This document shows, one piece after another, positions 61,394-64,000 of a stretch of DNA of 64,000 bases; within the stretch, counting starts at the first letter, position 1, and each line of letters begins with the position of its first letter. The notes under the pieces are model-generated. The model made no database searches. It saw only the letters and a list, made by a program, of their open reading frames with translations, and was not told the origin of the DNA. The translations under genes were made by a program, and so were the position numbers. Origin of the DNA: Methylomonas rivi (GTDB lineage Bacteria; Pseudomonadota; Gammaproteobacteria; Methylococcales; Methylomonadaceae); the NCBI RefSeq assembly GCF_024505165.1, contig NZ_JANIBK010000004.1, positions 1 to 64,000 of the forward strand, written 5' to 3'.

Positions 61394-63475
61394 ATGTCCG
61401 GCACACATAACCGTCTACCCTATACCCTCGTTTGGATTTGTATTGCCGCGATCGGCGCGTTTGCCGTCGCCGGCATTGCCTTACAACGCGGCGAAACCAT
61501 CAACAGCATGTGGCTGGTCGTGGCGGCGGTATGCGTCTACGCCCTGGGTTATCGTTTTTACAGCGCTTTCATAGCCGCTAAGGTATTGATGCTGGACGCC
61601 GGCCGCGCCACGCCGGCGGAACGTTTCAACGATGGCCGGGATTTCATGCCCACGCATAAATGGGTGGTATTCGGCCATCATTTTGCGGCCATCGCCGGCC
61701 CAGGCCCCTTGATCGGCCCCACCCTGGCGGCGCAATTCGGTTATCTGCCCGGCACTTTATGGATTTTGGCCGGAGCGGTGCTGGGCGGTTGCGTGCAGGA
61801 TTTTGTCACGCTGTTTTTCTCGGTGCGCCGCGACGGCCGTTCGCTGGGGCAAATGGCCAAGGACGAACTCGGCCCCATAGGCGGCAGCGCCGCCATGCTG
61901 GGGGTGATGATGATCATGATCATCCTGATCGCGGTACTGGGTTTGGTGGTGGTAAACGCCATGAAACATAGCCCGTGGGCCACCGCTACCGTGGCCGCCA
62001 CCATCCCGATTGCGGTATTGATGGGGATGTATTTACATCATCTGCGCCCCGGCCGGGTATTGGAAGCCACCCTGATCGGCGTATCGATGTTGATTTTCGC
62101 CGTATTGGGCGGCGGCTGGATCGACGAACATCCGCTGCTACGCGGCTGGTTCGACTACGACGCTCCACAGCTGGCCGTAATGGTGATTTTGTACGGCTTT
62201 GCGGCGGCGGTACTGCCGGTGTGGCTATTACTGGCCCCGCGCGATTATCTATCCACCTTTATGAAACTGGGCACCATCGCCGCCTTGGCCGTCGCCATTG
62301 TGCTGTTGCGCCCTGAGCTGAAAATGCCGGCTGTAACCCAGTTTATCGACGGCAGCGGGCCCATCTTCGGCGGCAAACTGTTTCCGTTCGTGTTCATTAC
62401 CATCGCCTGCGGCGCCATTTCCGGCTTTCACGCCCTGATTTCCTCGGGCACCACCCCGAAATTATTGGCCAACGAACAGGATGCCCGCTTCATCGGCTAC
62501 GGCGCGATGATGATGGAATCTTTTGTGGCGATCATGGCCATGATCGCCGCCAGCGTGCTGGAACCCGGCGTGTATTTCGCCATCAATAGCCCGGCCGGCA
62601 TTGTCGGCAAGGAAGCCGCGGATGCGGTGGCTAAAATCAGCGCCTGGGGGTTTCCGGTGACTGTCGAACAGATGCAAACGCTGGCCCAAACCATGGGCGA
62701 ATCGACGCTGTTCGCCCGCACCGGCGGCGCACCGTCCTTGGCGGTCGGCATGGCCAGCCTGTTCGCCCAGGTCTTCGGCGCGCATTTATTGGCCGCCTGG
62801 TATCACTTTGCGATCATGTTCGAGGCGCTGTTCATTTTAACCACCCTGGACGCCGGCACCCGCGTGGCCCGGTTTATGCTGCAAGACATGCTGGGTAATT
62901 TCAAACTCGGCTCGGGCAAGTCCAACGGCTATCCCAGCATTCTGTTAACCAGCGGCTTGGTCGTGGGCGCCTGGGGCTATTTTTTGTACATGGGCACCAT
63001 AGACCCCCTGGGCGGCATCAACAGCCTGTGGCCGCTGTTCGGCATCGCCAATCAAATGCTGGCGGCGATTGCCTTGTGCGTCGGCACGACGATATTGGTG
63101 AAATCGGCCAAATTGAAGTATGTCTGGGTCACCGCCCTGCCCTTGTCCTGGTTGATTATCGTCACCAGCAGCGCGGCCTGGGAGAAGCTATTTTCGGCCG
63201 ACTTAAGGGTAGGTTTTCTAACCCATGCCGCCGATTTGTCCGACAAGTTAAGCGGCGGTTTACTGGCGCCCGACCTGGCCGCCAAAGCGCCTCATCTGAT
63301 ATTCAACGATTATCTGAATGCCGGCCTGACCGCTACCTTCATGCTGATCACATGGCTGCTGCTGGGGGATACCTTGCGCATTATTTATTGCATCATCGGC
63401 GGCAAAAGCTATCCGCAATCCAGCGAATCGGCGCATATCCCCAGCCGGCTGGCCGAAAACTGGGTACGGGATTAA
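61394..63475 (+). CDS. cstA: Carbon starvation protein A (CstA-type pyruvate/peptide transporter)
   Basis: 693 residues from the ATG at 61394, preceded by AAGGA; a TTG at 61370 is less likely. About 16-18 membrane helices. Landmarks of the CstA family are HKWVVFGHHFAAIAGPGPLIGP, SGFHALISSGTTPK and LDAGTRVARFMLQD. CstA members take up pyruvate or peptides under carbon limitation. In a methanotroph it may scavenge pyruvate leaked by neighbours. The short YbdD-like partner usually next to it is not seen after the stop in the 73 bp before the next gene. Confidence 0.93.
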   Translation: MSGTHNRLPYTLVWICIAAIGAFAVAGIALQRGETINSMWLVVAAVCVYALGYRFYSAFIAAKVLMLDAGRATPAERFNDGRDFMPTHKWVVFGHHFAAIAGPGPLIGPTLAAQFGYLPGTLWILAGAVLGGCVQDFVTLFFSVRRDGRSLGQMAKDELGPIGGSAAMLGVMMIMIILIAVLGLVVVNAMKHSPWATATVAATIPIAVLMGMYLHHLRPGRVLEATLIGVSMLIFAVLGGGWIDEHPLLRGWFDYDAPQLAVMVILYGFAAAVLPVWLLLAPRDYLSTFMKLGTIAALAVAIVLLRPELKMPAVTQFIDGSGPIFGGKLFPFVFITIACGAISGFHALISSGTTPKLLANEQDARFIGYGAMMMESFVAIMAMIAASVLEPGVYFAINSPAGIVGKEAADAVAKISAWGFPVTVEQMQTLAQTMGESTLFARTGGAPSLAVGMASLFAQVFGAHLLAAWYHFAIMFEALFILTTLDAGTRVARFMLQDMLGNFKLGSGKSNGYPSILLTSGLVVGAWGYFLYMGTIDPLGGINSLWPLFGIANQMLAAIALCVGTTILVKSAKLKYVWVTALPLSWLIIVTSSAAWEKLFSADLRVGFLTHAADLSDKLSGGLLAPDLAAKAPHLIFNDYLNAGLTATFMLITWLLLGDTLRIIYCIIGGKSYPQSSESAHIPSRLAENWVRD

Positions 63476-63548
63476 ACGCACGCATAGCGCTGCCGAAACC
63501 ACAGCAAGCGGGCTTTTACGGGGTTCGGTTGCCACCGTGCCTAACGGT

Positions 63549-64000
63549 TTACACCTGTTCGGACTCCGTCTTCTCGAATAGCAGGCCGATTTCGGTAAAT
63601 AACTGCCATAACAAGGCTTCCGCTTGCTGCAATTGGGGTTCAGGCACTAAAGGGGGCTTTTGTCTGAATGCCTTTTCCAGCTCGGACAAACTATCCGCCA
63701 GCGCGCGGTGGGCAACGGACTGCACGCTGCCCAATAATTTATGAATCAAATGCGTCGCGTTTTCGTAATCGCCCGCCCGGTAAAAGCTTTGAATTTGCTC
63801 CCAGTCCTGGCTGTGCCTGTCCCGGAACAAACCCAGCAGTTTGCGGTATACGGCCGAATTATTCCCCGTCAGAAGCTGGGCTTGCCGGCTATCCACGCCC
63901 GTCAATTGCGGAAACCCCGATTCGTCGAGGCTTATCGTTCTACCGGCCGGTTCGAAAACGGTCTCTCCGCGCGGCTTGATCCAGCGGGCCAGCACTTGAA
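63549..64000 (-). CDS. C-terminal part of a hybrid sensor kinase with Hpt domain (truncated by window)
   Basis: The frame is open to the right edge of the window and translates QVLARWIKPRG at the edge, which resembles the end of a receiver domain. A linker (about 20-50) leads to a histidine phosphotransfer domain with ATHLIHKLLGSVQSV, whose His is the phosphorelay residue, and a helical end. The domain would pass phosphate to a separate response regulator. The 5' portion, including kinase and sensor domains, is beyond the window, so an input cannot be assigned. A GTG near 63995 could be read as a start, but the receiver-like edge makes truncation the better view. Confidence 0.75.
   Translation of the reverse strand, partial: QVLARWIKPRGETVFEPAGRTISLDESGFPQLTGVDSRQAQLLTGNNSAVYRKLLGLFRDRHSQDWEQIQSFYRAGDYENATHLIHKLLGSVQSVAHRALADSLSELEKAFRQKPPLVPEPQLQQAEALLWQLFTEIGLLFEKTESEQV

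Noticed and set aside
1-64000. tRNA, rRNA, CRISPR arrays, IS elements, integrases and att sites
   Set aside because: I found no T-loop-like tRNA ends, no repeat-spacer arrays, no transposase or recombinase motifs; the three palindromes are far shorter than insertion sequences.

Overview
The window looks like chromosomal DNA of a gammaproteobacterium. It is most likely a type I methanotroph of the Methylomonas/Methylobacter kind. This is an inference from gene content: cytochrome P460, NorCB with an NsrR-like regulator, several large c-di-GMP proteins, SucAB, an RpoS/DksA/Ppk stress set, and methylotroph-style small proteins next to a sensor kinase. No methane or methanol oxidation gene lies in the window, so the assignment is moderate. 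I see no rRNA, tRNA, CRISPR array, insertion sequence, integrase or prophage gene. Genes are dense on both strands, and many neighbours overlap by 4-20 bp or are a few bases apart.

Layout. 1-6.1 kb: tail of an alpha/beta hydrolase, an H-NS-like protein, a DUF2914 membrane protein, sucA-sucB (overlapping) and a metallo-beta-lactamase-fold hydrolase. 6.1-11.9 kb: a signalling block with a secreted DUF3280/DUF2380-like protein and a cupin divergent from a NarL-type kinase/regulator pair, then a GGDEF-EAL protein whose N-terminus is an ethylene-receptor-type copper/ethylene-binding domain. 12.1-16.1 kb: rlmD, an L,D-transpeptidase, truA, a zinc-ribbon protein and cysM. 16.2-22.8 kb: ppk-dnaQ converging on rpoS, a J-domain membrane protein, then mobB-moeA. 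22.9-30.6 kb: a giant PilZ-DUF1631-GGDEF-EAL protein, an aminotransferase-rhodanese-DUF3581 operon, and dksA with gluQ, which appears to start at CTG. 30.7-38.6 kb: an unknown polytopic membrane protein, acs with a DMT exporter, nsrR divergent from a small membrane protein and norCB, and a KTSC mini-gene. 38.7-47.9 kb: one long minus-strand operon (TonB receptor, YfiR, CHASE8 hybrid kinase, REC-GGDEF-EAL). 48.2-53.1 kb: a penicillin-acylase-family enzyme, an autotransporter-type beta-barrel and an alpha/beta hydrolase. 53.1-58.8 kb: a two-gene SIR2-TIR plus nSTAND/WD40 operon and a Nudix hydrolase. 58.9-64 kb: a histone-deacetylase-like enzyme, cytochrome P460, a small secreted protein, cstA and the tail of an Hpt-containing hybrid kinase.

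Three systems stand out. The first is the SIR2-TIR / nSTAND-transmembrane-16xWD40 pair, whose architecture matches NLR-like antiphage or cell-suicide systems. Its SIR2 domain has lost the usual catalytic Asn and His while the TIR domain keeps its Glu. The second is the ethylene-receptor domain joined to c-di-GMP turnover domains, with every ethylene/copper-binding residue I can recall from plant ETR1 conserved at the same spacing. The third is a rewired YfiR system in which the CHASE8-HAMP input belongs to a hybrid kinase feeding a REC-GGDEF-EAL protein, all behind a TonB receptor. Other notable items are a promoter with an overlapping dyad upstream of the nor operon, two intrinsic hairpins that overlap coding sequence or stop codons, and three different REP/MITE-like palindromes.
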